NCBI GenBank assembly: GCA_029215795.1
Contig: JARDYH010000005.1
Coordinates: 15,594,001 to 15,658,000 of the forward strand
Source of the DNA: Anniella stebbinsi
Taxonomy: Eukaryota > Chordata > Lepidosauria > Squamata > Anniellidae
Direction of reading: 5' to 3'
Length of the DNA: 64,000 bases
This document shows, one piece after another, positions 11,255-21,260 of the stretch. Within the stretch, counting starts at the first letter, position 1, and the number at the start of each line of letters is the position of its first letter. Made by a program: the position numbers and the translations under genes. The notes under the pieces are model-generated. The model was not told the origin of the DNA. It ran no database searches and saw only the letters and a program-made list of their open reading frames with translations.

Positions 11255-11654
11255 AACAGTGACCAACTGTCAGGAGTTCCCCGGATTTGTCCTGATTTTT
11301 GTTCTACCCTGGGTATCAGGGACAATTTTCTGTATTTTTCTATAATGTCCTGGAATGGCACGCTTTCTCCTTTAAGGCCACCATTAGAGTGGGGGCATCA
11401 TTCCTGGAGGCACGTCACTCTGGAGGCACATCATTCCCCACAACTGCTCCAATCGGAGCCTTTAAGGAGAAAGCATGTCATTCCCAGACATTATAGAAAA
11501 GGCCCCAATTTGAAGCAGTGGGGGAGGGGGTTGACACACTTTCCCCTTCAATCAGGGCCTTTAAGGTGGCAGGGGGGGGAATGATGTGCTTTCCCATCCC
11601 ATCCCACTCCCATGGGGTTTCCTCTTTTGGGGTTTCCCAAATGTGGTCACCCTA
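11255..11654. mobile_element. Foldback TAGGGTGACC-type element with long inner hairpin
   Basis: The right end inverted reads TAGGGTGACCACATTTGGGA; the left end AACAGTGACCAACTGTCAGG is a degraded match. Inside, about 38 bp from TATAATGTCCTGG to CTTTAAGGC (about 11341-11378) is nearly complementary to about 11454-11491 (GCCTTTAAGGAG to ACATTATA). No target duplication was recognised. Confidence 0.55.
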
Positions 11655-11769
11655 ATGATACAAACTTCAACTAGGAGTGTCTGACTTTGCAAGCTTTCTT
11701 GCCCCCCTAAATGGAATTTTGTTCTTTTAAGAATGGCAGTAAGTGTCACATCGAGATCAGATTCATCAC

Positions 11770-12070
11770 AACATCAGTAGTGGAGGCAGGGTTCAGAGGG
11801 ATGCAGTATTGGCACTTTTTGATTAGCGGGGACACTGACATCATTGGCAGCTTCTACTATTTGGCAGTATAAACATGTAATCAATCAATAAATCCATCTG
11901 CCACCTCCCTCTTCCCTCAGAATTCCTTGTTCCCTTTGAGCTTAGCTGCAATCTTCACAGTAGCTGGTGATAAAATTGATTGTTCACAGGCAAAATCTTT
12001 CGTTGTGAGCTATCCCTGTTGTAATGCAAAGTATTTAGGGGTCTTGAATGGGCAACTTAGACCCATTTAA
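11770..12070. repeat. Dispersed repeat shared with 45490-45710
   Basis: Shared blocks in the same order are CACTTTTTGATTAGC, AGAATTCCTTGTTCCCT (AGAATTCCCTGTTCCCT in the other copy), CTTAGCTGCAA, CTATCCCTGTTGTAA and a TTGAATGGGCAA-type end. The class is unknown. The 45-kb copy continues with CCTTGGGGACATGGCTA, which also recurs near 42990. Confidence 0.6.
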
Positions 12071-12099
12071 GATAATAAAAAAGAGAGGCCCTTCTCACC

Positions 12100-12475
12100 T
12101 GCCCACCAGTGAGAGAAATTAGGTGGGTCTCTGCATGGGAGCAGTGTCCCCACACCTGTGGAACAAACTCCCACTGGCCGTCCCCCATGCACCATCCTTC
12201 CAGGCTTTTTTAAGGTCTTCAAAATGTTTTATTTTACTATGGCTTTCTCATAAATGAATACTGTTTTGCTGCTACTGCCCTTGTTGTTTTTATTGTTAGT
12301 TTTTACTGTTCCCTTCTACTGTTTTTAACTGATATTTTACAGTCTCTGCTTTTATTGCTTTTATTGCTTTTAATGTTTCTATTGTATTATGTATGGTTGT
12401 AAGCCACTTTGGGAGGGTTTCTGCTCTGAAAGGTGGCTAAGAAATGTTTTAAATAAATAAGTAATAACAAAATTA
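12100..12475 (+). mobile_element. L2/CR1-clade LINE: ORF2 C-terminus plus 3' UTR
   Basis: The plus-strand translation near 12138 reads MGAVSPHLWNKLPLAVPHAP, the degraded form of the LINE tail motif VVAPQLWNDLP. It is followed by a T-rich UTR, GTAAGCCACTTTGGGAGGG, and an AAATAAATAAGTAATAA tail. The element is 5' truncated, as usual for this clade. Confidence 0.75.
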
Positions 12476-12479
12476 GTTT

Positions 12480-13910
12480 TACACAAGACCTGCTCCTGGT
12501 GGATCCCCATGATCAAGAATGGATGGAAAAAGAATATATGTAGTTATAATCATGGGAGCTGCTGCCAGGGAGTCACCGTTGTATTGGTGGGCATGGCAGT
12601 ACACTTGCAATGGGCTGCTATGGTTAGAAAATGTTGCATGAAGCCCTTTGTCATGTGTGAACTTGTCTACAGACATCCCATGGAAAGAGTAGAGAGTACA
12701 CACCTCACAGGAAGCTAGAGAAAAAACTTTATTGTCTCGCTTAAACAAGAAGAGAACAGCAATATACCGTTTGCTGCCATCTAGTGGCTAAACTTTATAA
12801 TGACACTATCCACATACCCATAGCACCAAGTGCTCCCTCTCGATTGCACGTCTCTGCTCTGCACCCACATCAACCTGGTGTGATGGTGCAGGATCTCCGG
12901 CTGAATGCCCCCACAGCTTTGGGGTAACAGCCTGGTCTACTGCTGAGCATATTGGAAGGCATCTGTGGAAACATCTCCTTCTTCCCAATCTGTTTTTCCC
13001 CCACAGTAAATTTCAATCCTAACAAAGGAATTGACTTCAAGCCAAGAGCTCCATGGATAGCCCAAACCGCCCTCCCCTCCTTCAAAGCATGGCTCTCTGT
13101 TCCCTGTGCTGTATTCAGTCCTTGAGAAAATCCAACTCAAATCCCTTCTTGCTGACTGAGTCCCTGAAATGTGGAAGAGGCAGGTGGGAGATGGGGAATG
13201 AGAGGGCACCGAAGTCAGCAATTAAAAGCTATTTATAGAGGCTGAGAGTCAGGAGCTAATGAGAGAAGGAGACAAGGGAGAGTACGCTGATAGAATAGAG
13301 ATTCAATCAACACCCAACATTTGCTAGCAAGCTAGCGGCATGGTCCTTTAGCTGCCTGCTGAAGGCACACCCACATCACAGGGAAACTGAAATATTAGAA
13401 AATTGCCCAACCATTGCATGGTTGGAGGGCACACGATGCAGGCACCTTGCTGGAGCCAAGTAGGTTTAGGTCTAATCAGTGCTTGGATGGGGGACTGCTT
13501 GGAAACCCCATGTGTGCCATCTTGAGTTCCATGATGGAGGAAAGATGGGATAAATATACTAAAAATAGGGATATACATAAACTTTTGTTACATGTGTTCC
13601 ATCTGTGTTTTGCAGATTGTTTTTGTTCCTTTGGGAAACTATGCAAAAAAGTCCGTCACAATATAGCATATAATCCGTGAGCAGAGTGCACACAAAATGA
13701 TTGCTACACAGAAGAGACCGAAGAGAGGCTGAAGAGAGATCAGAGATGTGTGTGTATAAACGGTGTATGCATTAGTGTATTTTCCAGCAACTTTTGTATT
13801 ATTGTGCAGCTGAATTTGCATATAATTCCAGAAAGTAAAAACCCGCCTGCAACTCTGCATGGCTTGGAAAAAGCTGGGGTAAAGAAAGATCTTTCAAATC
13901 ACCTGCTACA
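12480..13910. other. Stretch with no recognised gene; one MEF2-like site
   Basis: No recurring repeat was recognised except GAAAAAACTTTATTGTCTCG at about 12719-12738, which could be a polyadenylation region of an old LTR read in reverse. CTATTTATAG at 13229-13238 fits the MEF2 consensus exactly but is isolated. Confidence 0.4.
13229..13238. promoter_or_regulatory. Perfect MEF2-type motif
   Basis: CTATTTATAG matches CTA(A/T)4TAG. A 10-bp match is expected by chance at this scale, and no promoter elements or exon are nearby. Confidence 0.15.
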
Positions 13911-13914
13911 TGAT

Positions 13915-14115
13915 CCATTTAACTAGAGATTATATGGATTGAACCTGAGACCTTATGCATGCAAATCTTATGTAAACTGCCCAGAGAGCTTAGGCTATGG
14001 GGTGGTATATAAATATAATAAATAAATAAATAAATAAATATGAATGAATGAATAACTAACTAACTAAATAAATAAAAAATGTGCTCTACCACTGAGCTAT
14101 GATCTCTCACCAATA
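13915..14115 (-). mobile_element. tRNA-Ala-derived SINE, minus strand, interrupted
   Basis: The right part reads in reverse as ATAGCTCAGTGGTAGAGCAC (A box). The left part reads in reverse as GCATAAGGTCTCAGGTTCAA (B box). Together they match the head of a tRNA-Ala(TGC)-derived SINE. The two halves are separated by a LINE tail at 13973-14079. Confidence 0.75.
13973..14079 (+). mobile_element. LINE 3' tail inserted into the SINE
   Basis: TAAACTGCCCAGAGAGCTTA, GGCTATGGGGTGGTATATAA and a run of AAATA units form the standard L2/CR1-clade 3' end seen at 52130-52200. The SINE reads ...CAAATCTTATG before it and ATGTGCTCTACC after it, so only about 3 bp (ATG) is shared at the junctions. This fits the very short or absent target duplications of this LINE clade. 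Confidence 0.8.
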
Positions 14116-14217
14116 CAGGGGAAAATACCCTTTCAGAAAATGCAGAAGAGCCAAACCTTTCTGTGAAGATTCCATCACATGCCAAAGAGGCAAGCCACTT
14201 TTCTTTTTATACTTTAA

Positions 14218-14242
14218 AAATGTATTTTTTTTTTTTAAAAAA
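14218..14242. repeat. T-rich then A-rich low-complexity tract
   Basis: TGTATTTTTTTTTTTTAAAAAA type tract. Confidence 0.7.
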
Positions 14243-14500
14243 GCACATGTTGCCTTTTGACAGTGCAAGCAACTGCACTGGCAAGTTCAAATAAGCACCT
14301 GTCTGCATAGATGCTAATGCAATATTGGTTAGGGATCGCTGAGGTTCTCTGCAGGGAAAAGGTAGATGTCAAGACCTTCCTGTAGCTGCCTGGGCATTGA
14401 AGTTTAATGAAATGAATACATTGAGATCTGCTGGGAGAGCCTTACGCTGCATTTCTTCTTTCACTGTGATAAGGACTGTGATGTTGTAGAGTAAGGAATT

Positions 14501-14688
14501 GGAGGCTGGTGGCTCTGATTTCAGTGGGGCTGTGAGTCCATTCTGTGTTTCAGTCAGAACCAGCCAGAACTCTACAGGAGCAGTCCGAGGTGCTCAATGT
14601 ATTTTAGGGATAGGGTTCAGCACATTGGATAACTCCTTTAGACTTCTGGCTGGTCTGACTGAAACCCAGAATGGATTCACCAGCCTCC
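14501..14688. mobile_element. Palindromic miniature element, family B copy 1
   Basis: The left arm from GGAGGCTGGTGG through TCAGAACCAGCCAGAACTCT is complementary to the right arm ending GAATGGATTCACCAGCCTCC. The whole element folds into one hairpin of about 85-bp arms. Related copies are at 19235-19428 and 41124-41281. No target duplication was identified. Confidence 0.75.
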
Positions 14689-14974
14689 ACTAGAGGAATG
14701 CCGTTCCATTTGTGGCACCTCCCTTTGGCACTCCCATTCTAAGGGACTCCTAGGCTCCTAACTGCTGCCTGCTCTATTCCTGATACAGCTTCCTTTGATT
14801 GTTAAAAACATTTTTGTCCCTATAATCATTTGTCAGTAATGATGGCTAGTTGCTGAGGATGGTTAATTCGATGCTGCATTGTTTTGTTAGATCCTTTGAT
14901 GTCTTTTTAAAAAATGTTTTTATTTCATTTTTATGGGCTCAGATGTGGGAATCCTCATATGACTGTGTACGTTC

Positions 14975-15128
14975 CTTTATTACATTTATATCCCACCTTT
15001 CCTCCAAGGAGCTTTTCCTGATTTTATCTCCGTGGTGTCTTCTTCCTGATTTTATCCCCACAACAATCCTGTGAGGTAGGCTGGGCTGAGGAGTGATGAC
15101 TGGCCCAAGGTGACCCAGGGGACTTCAC
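14975..15128 (-). mobile_element. CORE/MIR-like SINE, minus strand
   Basis: The plus strand shows ATTTATATCCCACCTTTCCT, CCAAGGAGC, ACAACAATCCTGTGAGGTAG and GACTGGCCCAAGGTGACCCA. This is the inverse of the SINE at 4715-4925. The tRNA-related head is missing. Confidence 0.7.
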
Positions 15129-15254
15129 ATGGCCATGCTGATGAAACATTACAAAGAACTTCCTGATGACACGAACTGTTTGCCAGTGGAACAGATTGCC
15201 TTGTAAAGTGCTGGACTCTTTTCATTAGCGATTAAAAAACAAAACAAAAAAAAA

Positions 15255-15363
15255 GAGGCTGAATGGTCACCAATCAGGGATGCTATAGCAGCAGATTTTC
15301 TGCATTGGCAGAGGGTTGGACTAGATGCCCTTTGAGCTCCCTTTGAACTCTGTATCACTATGA
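15255..15363 (+). mobile_element. CR1 3' end
   Basis: GGCTGAATGGTCACCAATCA, GGGTTGGACTAGATGCCCTT and the terminal ACTCTGTATCACTATGA form the typical CR1 3' terminus, here 5' truncated. Confidence 0.8.
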
Positions 15364-15415
15364 CAAAAAAATTGAACCTGGCTCTCTCCAGCCCTCGACT
15401 GACACTCTATCCCAA

Positions 15416-15557
15416 CCTTACCCAACCTGGTGTCCTTCTGGTGTTTTGGACTACAAGTCCCAGCATTTGCCTTGCTGGCTTGACTATTTGCCTTGCTGGC
15501 TTGGACTGATGGGAGCTGATGTCCAAAATACGTGGAAGGCACCAGGACAGGGAAGGC
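15416..15557. mobile_element. hAT-like miniature element with a 21-bp internal duplication
   Basis: The ends CCAACCTGGTGTCCTTCTGG and GGAAGGCACCAGGACAGGGA are imperfectly inverted. The usual ACTACAA...GATGGGAGCTG core is present. ATTTGCCTTGCTGGCTTG is repeated in tandem (15465-15485 and 15486-15506). Confidence 0.65.
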
Positions 15558-15788
15558 CATTCTAACCAAGCCACAACACAGGCTGCCTTTAAGCACTCTG
15601 GTGGGCAGAAACAGGAAAGCAAAGTGTAAATGCTATAAACTGGTAGTGGGCAACTTGCAGCCCTCCGCTTAAGAATTGCACACATCGCTTGGCCTAATTT
15701 AGAAAGCCCTCTGCAAGCAAGTGATTCAGACCTCTGCCAAGAGTGATCTGTCCTTCCTCCATTGCGCACTGGGCAGAGAGGAAAAGAG

Positions 15789-15805
15789 AGAGAGAGAGAG
15801 AGAGG
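15789..15805. repeat. GA microsatellite
   Basis: Short AGAGAG run; a C run followed by an AC run lies at 15870-15890. Confidence 0.85.
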
Positions 15806-16124
15806 GATGCCAGGGGTCAATCTCCACTTGGCTTTGGCTCTGCTTCTTCTCCACTGCCAGCTTCAACTCCCCCCCCCCACACACACACACATTGCTGGCA
15901 CATAAGCCCCTGAGTGAATGCAGCCCTCAACAAAAGGGGGGGAAGCTCCCTACCCATGCTATTAACCAACGAAGAAATAATAGAACTGAGTCATATCAAG
16001 TAATGTGAGGTGAAAATTTTGGATTCCCCCCCGCCTATTTTATACTGATAAAGCCTGTCCTTTGGTCATGACAAGGCACATATGCAGCTTTGTTGCTTGT
16101 GCTCAGCTCTCTGCACACATGGGA

Positions 16125-16345
16125 ATAATAATATAATAATTTATTTCTTACCCGCCTCTCCGTTTGGATCAAGGTGGGGAACAACAATGTGATAAAATAC
16201 ATAAAACTGATTAAAACATGACACTCATTATTAAAACTGCACTAAAACATCCTAAAAACATTCTAAAAACATTCTAAAATTCCACTGGATATGCCTGCCG
16301 GAAGAGAACAGTCCTTATAGCTTTCTTAAATTCTAAAAGGAGCGG
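16125..16345 (-). mobile_element. LINE ORF2 C-terminus plus 3' UTR, minus strand
   Basis: The minus translation near 16345 to 16274 ends LEFKKAIRTVLFRQAYPVEF then stop, a CR1/L2-clade C-terminal motif. The 3' end inverted reads GGAGAGGCGGGTAAGAAAT. The copy is 5' truncated and otherwise not coding. Confidence 0.7.
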
Positions 16346-16645
16346 GGCTAACAGAGGAAGTGGGTGCAGAAGCAGTCCTATCCCTAGGCAGAGGAAGGCA
16401 ACCCACCTCAAGTGGGGCAGGAAGTGGCAGCAAAGTGTGGGAGGGGCAAAGCAGCTGTGTGTGCCCCTCAACACCTCTGCCGTCCGACGTCTTACCACCA
16501 CTTCCTGCCCTGGGCCTCTTATGCTATCCTGCTGCCCTCAGGTGTGATGACTGTAGTGGGGGGAAAGGTGTTGGAGTTTCCAACTCAGGACTGAAGTAGA
16601 AAATCAACTGCCTGTCCAATCGGCTTCTGTAGATGGAATGTGGGA

Positions 16646-16648
<3 letters not shown>

Positions 16649-16681
<33 letters not shown>

Positions 16682-16690
16682 GTGCGTGCG
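16649..16690. repeat. GT microsatellite
   Basis: GT run of about 40 bp, interrupted by GC toward the 3' side. Confidence 0.95.
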
Positions 16691-16878
16691 TGCATGACAC
16701 CTTGTCCTTTGCCCCATGCAGGGAAAAAAAACCTTCAGCTGGCACTGAGAGGCAGAAATGGGGATGCAGAGCAGTGTGCTCAAGGGGAGAAGGGGAAAGG
16801 CAGCAAAGAATTAGATTGTCCTCTAACTTTGAGTTCTATTACTTAGGTGAAAATGGTCTTTTGTCTATTGGTTGTGTA

Positions 16879-16879
<1 letters not shown>

Positions 16880-16912
<33 letters not shown>
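16880..16912. repeat. GA microsatellite
   Basis: AG run of about 32 bp. Confidence 0.95.
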
Positions 16913-16915
<3 letters not shown>

Positions 16916-16944
16916 TTAGAAAACTTAGATCATGAACACAGGAT

Positions 16945-17300
16945 CTAAAAAGCAACTTCACTAAAAAGCAACTTCACAGCAAGAACAACGACTACAAATA
17001 ACAGCATCTGCAGAAGAAAGGCCATAAGGAAGAGCTCAAGAAAATGAATTAGCTTTAACTTCATGCCTAATGACTGCAACACAGAGCAATTATCTCCGGG
17101 CAGAGTGTTCCAAAGATGTGGTGCCATTACAGAGGATGCCCTGTCTCCCCAGCTGCCATCTATCTAACTTCAGAAGTTGGAGGCATCCAAAGCAGGTCCT
17201 CCAGTGGCCATTTAAATGAATGGACAAGTTATTTAGGAGAAAGTGGTCCTTCAGATACCCCTGGGACCAGAGTCTTAAGGGCTGGTTGAAACATACTTCT
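16945..17300 (-). mobile_element. L2/CR1-clade LINE ORF2 C-terminal relic
   Basis: Minus translations contain LWSQGYLKDHFLLNN and then MAPHLWNTLPGDNCSVLQSL. These correspond to the GLGPGYLKE...VAPQLWNDLP tail of the LINE at 54330-54860. The frame shifts between the two parts, so this is a dead fragment. Confidence 0.65.
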
Positions 17301-17390
17301 GAAACAGGATCTCCATGTGGTTGGACTACACCTGCCATCATCACTGATCAACAACATCTGGAAGGCTACAGGTTCTCCCACCCTTGATCT
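17300..17390. mobile_element. hAT-like miniature element fragment
   Basis: GGTTGGACTACACCTGCCAT, CATCACTGATC and ACATCTGGAAGGCTACAGG match the right part of the miniature family; the middle is deleted. Confidence 0.5.
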
Positions 17391-18135
17391 ATGCTGAAAT
17401 TGAGCAAAGAAAAGTGGACATGATTGCTGCTCAGTGAATTCCCTGCATGGTCTGTCTTCTCCTTTGGATGTCCTGTTTGTCCTCTTGGTAATTGCCTCCT
17501 CCCAAGTTTCTTGCCTGCCCAGTCAAACAGATCTCAGGAACCTACATATTTAATCAACATCTCAAATTCAAACTCCATCTTCTTTGCAACATTTTTATCC
17601 CTTTCCCTCTCCTACAGCCCTCGCAGCCCCCACCCCAAAGTCAAAGCATACATTTTTATCTTTGCTTGATCAATCTTCATTATCGAATCTCCAAATCTGG
17701 AAGACACAGAAGATAAGAGATGGCATTTCGTGACAATTGTTGGATTAATCTGTCCTTGCTCAGGATTTGCTACAGGCAAAGGAAGCAAATAATATGAGGA
17801 GAGGACAGCAAAGGTATTTATCATGATTACCAGGAGACAAAGGGGTCAGGAGAGGCCTGCATAACAGGAGTGTAGGGTTGGAGGAGTTGTTGAGAGGCTA
17901 TGAAATCCCGCTACTTTCTCCTGCAGAATAGCAGGGAAAATGAAGCTTAACCCTTCCTGGAAAAAAGAAATGCATGGAATTTTCCTATGCAGAATGTGAC
18001 ACAAAGAAATCCTAAAATGGGGTGGGTGGTGAGGTAAGAGAGCATCTTCATGATTCTCCATTTGCAAACTATTATTGCCTGTTGACAAATTTTTGAGGCA
18101 GGAAATGCCAGAAAGCAACCCTTATTTTCAGGAGT
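17391..18135. other. Stretch without recognised features
   Basis: No recurring family was recognised. Short overlapping open frames near 17424-17716 have no domain content. Confidence 0.4.
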
Positions 18136-18139
18136 GGGG

Positions 18140-18262
18140 AAGCTGGGGCCAGTCAGATGTCATTGGACTCCAATTCCCATCATCCACAGATAATGGTGCA
18201 GGGTAATGGGAGTTGTAGTCTGGCAATGATTGAAGGGCTGCAGGTTCTACATCCCTACAATG
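18140..18262. mobile_element. hAT-like miniature element
   Basis: The core CCAATTCCCATCATCC and TAATGGGAGTTGTAGTCTGG is flanked by GGAGTGGGGAAGCTGG and CTGCAGGTTCTACATCCCTA, which resemble the inverse of each other. No target duplication was seen. Confidence 0.6.
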
Positions 18263-18311
18263 GTAGAGGGGTGGGTACAGGCCAGAGACCTAAGGGGTTG
18301 ATCGTGTCTGC

Positions 18312-18590
18312 CAGGGGTGCTGAACCTCTTTCAGCCAGAGGGCCAAATTCCATTCCAAAGAAGTTTTCAGGGGCTGCAATCTAGTAGTGGGTGGGGCTAA
18401 AAGCAAAGGGGGTGGGGCCAAAATACAACAAATGTATTTGCAAAAGCTGGGATACGACCACACAGTGAGTGATTGTGGGATAGGGATTGGACCAGAGGAA
18501 GGGGGAATGGCCATCTGCGGAGCTCCAGAGGTCTGGACTGTGACCCCATGAGGGCTGGATTTAACTCCCCCTCCCAGCCTGAAGGTCTAC
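18312..18590. mobile_element. hAT-like element beginning CAGGGGTGCTGAACC
   Basis: The left end CAGGGGTGCTGAACCTCTTT is of hAT type. A GGGTGGGGCTAAAAGC / GGGGGTGGGGCCAAAAT repeat pair lies near 18390-18422. The right end is degraded (about AGCCTGAAGGTCTACACTTG), and the target duplication is not clear. Confidence 0.5.
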
Positions 18591-18596
18591 ACTTGT

Positions 18597-18680
18597 GCTA
18601 TGCATGTTTATTCAGAAGTCTCCCTAACTTTGCTTAGTTCCAAGTGAGCATATCAAGGACTGCAACCTTAGGCTGCAATC
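18597..18680. repeat. Palindromic AGTAAGTCC-type repeat, degraded
   Basis: GCATGTTTATTCAGAAGTCT, CTTAGTTCCAAGTGAGCATA and a GCTGCAATC end match the palindromic family best preserved at 28044-28136. Confidence 0.5.
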
Positions 18681-18799
18681 GCAGCCACTCATATTCAGTA
18701 TCCCCAGACTCCTCCTTCAGTATCACCTTCTCTTCTTGTTCCCGAGAAGAACTCTGACACCTTTCCTACAGCCCAATACTTTCCCTGCTGCCTCCCTTT

Positions 18800-18882
18800 T
18801 TTCCTAGCCTCCCTTCCCTTCCCTTCCCTTCCTTTCCCCTCCCCTCCCCTGCCCCTCCCTCCCTCCCTCCCTCCCTTCTGGA
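18800..18882. repeat. Polypyrimidine tract (CCCTT, CCCT units)
   Basis: Nearly pure C/T for about 80 bp: CCCTT units, CCCCT units, then CCCT units. Confidence 0.9.
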
Positions 18883-19207
18883 AGCATCAAGCATCCTTCC
18901 CTTCTGCCTACCATTTCCTCTGGTTCCTGTCTCAGCCCTCTGGTCACTGCCTGTTCACCCTTCCTTCATCCACCCAACTCTGGTCTCTTTGGGCCCTATG
19001 AAGCTGCTGCTGCTGCTTGGTCTGTCTGTGATGTCATTGTTGCTCAGGCAGTGGCCTCTCTGCTTCTTAGTCCCATTGTGACATCAGCACTGGCCAGCCA
19101 ATGGGTGTGAGGGGCTTCATTGCAACCTACAACCTGCCACCATAAGACCCTTTAACACATTATAACAATGCAGACCCTTGGGAACTTTTATTTATGGCAC
19201 AACCCAA

Positions 19208-19222
19208 CCCCCCCCCCCCCCC
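19208..19222. repeat. Poly-C run
   Basis: About 14 consecutive C residues. Confidence 0.9.
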
Positions 19223-19234
19223 ATGGGTGCAAGC

Positions 19235-19428
19235 AATGGGGGCTGGTGGCTCCAGTTTCAGAGGGGCGGTGAATCCACTCTGGATCTTAGTTAGAACCAG
19301 CCAGAGCTCTAAAGGTGCTATCCAAGGTGCTGAACTCTATCCCCCAAAGGGATCCAGAACCTTGGATAGCTCCCTTAGAGCTCTGGCTGGTTCTAACTAA
19401 AAGCCAGAATGGAATCACTGTCCCTCCA
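19235..19428. mobile_element. Palindromic miniature element, family B copy 2
   Basis: The left arm GGGGCTGGTGGCTCCAGTTT onward is complementary to a right arm containing TCTGGCTGGTTCTAACTAAA and GAATCACTGTCCCTCC. This is the best-preserved palindrome of the three family members. Confidence 0.75.
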
Positions 19429-19659
19429 AAACTGCAGTTCGCATTAAGGGTGTGACAATGAAGAGCTGTTCGTGTGGGAAGGGATCCCTGTAAGAACTAA
19501 CAATGTCCCCATTCTATGACTCCTCTTGCCTGGATAGCATAATTGTTCAGGGTGTTTAGTAAAGTACAGTCCTTCTCTGGAATGGGAGGAACCCCTCTAA
19601 TGAATTGCTCTGAAGAAGGATCCCACAACCCTGCTATTTCTCAGGCGCACACACTCAGC

Positions 19660-19948
19660 TAGGCTGACCGTGTATCCTACAATCCTCTATTTGTAGGTGT
19701 CCTCTATTTCAGCAGTGGGCAGAAGGTAGATCTGGATATACCGGCAGGCCTGTCGCTGATTTGCAGTAGACTGGCAAGGATTTCTGTCTCCCAAATGTTT
19801 AACAATAGTAGCAACAAAACAATGTAATTCCCTCCCCAAATTATACTGTTGAAATGGCAAAAGCTAGGGATACACAGGAGTGGATTCTTGTGTTGAAGGA
19901 CCATGAGTTCCATTCATTTCTGGTACTCAGAACAAATTCCTGGGCTCA
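19660..19948. mobile_element. TAGGCTGACC end plus AGAAGGTAGATC repeat
   Basis: 19660-19710 has a TAGGCTGACCGTGTATCCTA end and a CCTCTATTT pair. 19711-19948 (GGGCAGAAGGTAGATCTGGA ... AATTCCTGGGCTCAGAATTC) matches 59985-60215 in order. The class is likely hAT-like non-autonomous, by inference. Confidence 0.5.
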
Positions 19949-19949
19949 G

Positions 19950-20750
19950 AATTCTTTAATACAAGGTGTGTGCCGTTTGCACCAGACTCCAGTTGCAGGG
20001 ACGTGAACTACGGGAGGGGGGGAGAGCAGGGCTCAAGCGCCCTCCAGGTTTTCCCAGAGGGGGCAATGCCCAACCAGGTAACATCAGTAAGCTCATAGCC
20101 TGGCTGGCAGCAGTGCGTATCCTGAATGTATTTCTTCTCCTTGGTGCTTTGTTTAGTGATCTACCCTTCATTGCTCCCTCTGGTTAGCTGTAATAAACTT
20201 GTTTTAATTCATAAAAAGAGTTTGTTGATTTTTTTTATCTTGGGCTTCAACCTGGTGGTGTATTGTATAGGACTAGGGATGGTGGGGCAGTCTGCAAATC
20301 ATCATAATATTATAATTAAAATGTAATACTTTTGTTGAGTACTGGTTAATTTAATATGTGGCTTTAAACACTCTAGGATCCATTAATGGAGGAAGGTTTC
20401 CAGAAATATAAATAGAAATATATATGTAAATGTAAACAAATAAGCCTAGCCCCCTTTCTTAGGTTTATCCCCATGCCCCCGCCTGGGAAATTGAGAAGTC
20501 TACACCCCTGTCCCATTGGTGGATCTCAGATTTCTAGTGACAAAGAAGAAGAAGAAGAAGAAGAAGAAGAAGAAGAAGAAGAAGAAGAAGAAGAAGAAGA
20601 AGGTCCTGCAAGCCTGAAATCTGTTCCCCCTTTCCTCTATCTCAGGGGCTGGTTCAAAGTCTGGTTCAAAGATGAAGAAGCATCAGAAGGGATTGCAGAA
20701 TGGGGTTTTGAAGTTGCCCTTCAGCAGTTAATCCCTGGACACCAGACTAA
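19950..20750. other. Mostly unrecognised stretch with a GAA tract
   Basis: No gene was seen. A 60-bp GAA run at 20542-20601 makes the glutamate-rich plus frame 20473-20814, which I do not regard as coding. Confidence 0.4.
20542..20601. repeat. GAA trinucleotide repeat
   Basis: About 20 uninterrupted AAG/GAA units. Confidence 0.95.
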
Positions 20751-20754
20751 GCCA

Positions 20755-20870
20755 TCACATAAGTTACTGGGTCACAGACTCCCCTACTATGGGATGTATT
20801 GCATTTCATTTTAGATTATAGTGATGATTTCTAAATCTGCATCAATAAATTAGCATAGGCAAATATTATG
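20755..20870 (+). repeat. Dispersed repeat, family C
   Basis: CCTACTATGGGATGTATTGC, ATTTCTAAATCTGCATC and AATAAATTAGCATAGGCAAA match 32285-32395 (plus) and 1935-2040 (minus). Confidence 0.6.
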
Positions 20871-20959
20871 GAAATCTCTGCCCTCTAATTTTAATGTATT
20901 TATTTGTTTGCTGATGCATAATCGGTCAACCTACTCTCAAAGTTCTTATTGGGATCATG

Positions 20960-21260
20960 GGTAGCTGTTGCACTGGGTCAACCTTGGGGCAGAGTGGGAC
21001 TGTTGGATCATTCAAGAACTGGAAGTCACCTCGCAGCCCCTGCGCACACCTCAGAGAAGCTTGTCGGGCGGCTTGAGAAGCCGGGCTTTAAACAAAGCTG
21101 GCTGTGGAATAACTATTTCACCGCTTGAACGTTTTAAAGGTCTCATGAAAGGCTGTTGCAATCATTTGATCTGCTCACACAGCCCACGGCATTACACCAG
21201 GGGGCTGATTGCCGGTGCATTCTGAAACCGGCCGAGACTGACTTTTAACATTGCACAGGA
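20960..21260. other. Non-repetitive, motif-rich island (candidate conserved element)
   Basis: The text does not match any repeat family in the window and is less low-complexity than its surroundings. It includes TTTAAACAAAGC (forkhead and TCF/LEF-like). Conservation cannot be judged without an alignment. Confidence 0.2.

Noticed and set aside
18990..19120. Promoter-like cluster (TGATGTCAT, TGACATCAG, CCAATGG)
   Set aside because: No initiator, CpG enrichment or downstream exon was seen. The motifs are short and may belong to an old repeat.
20473..20814. Glutamate-rich open frame
   Set aside because: Produced by a 60-bp GAA microsatellite.
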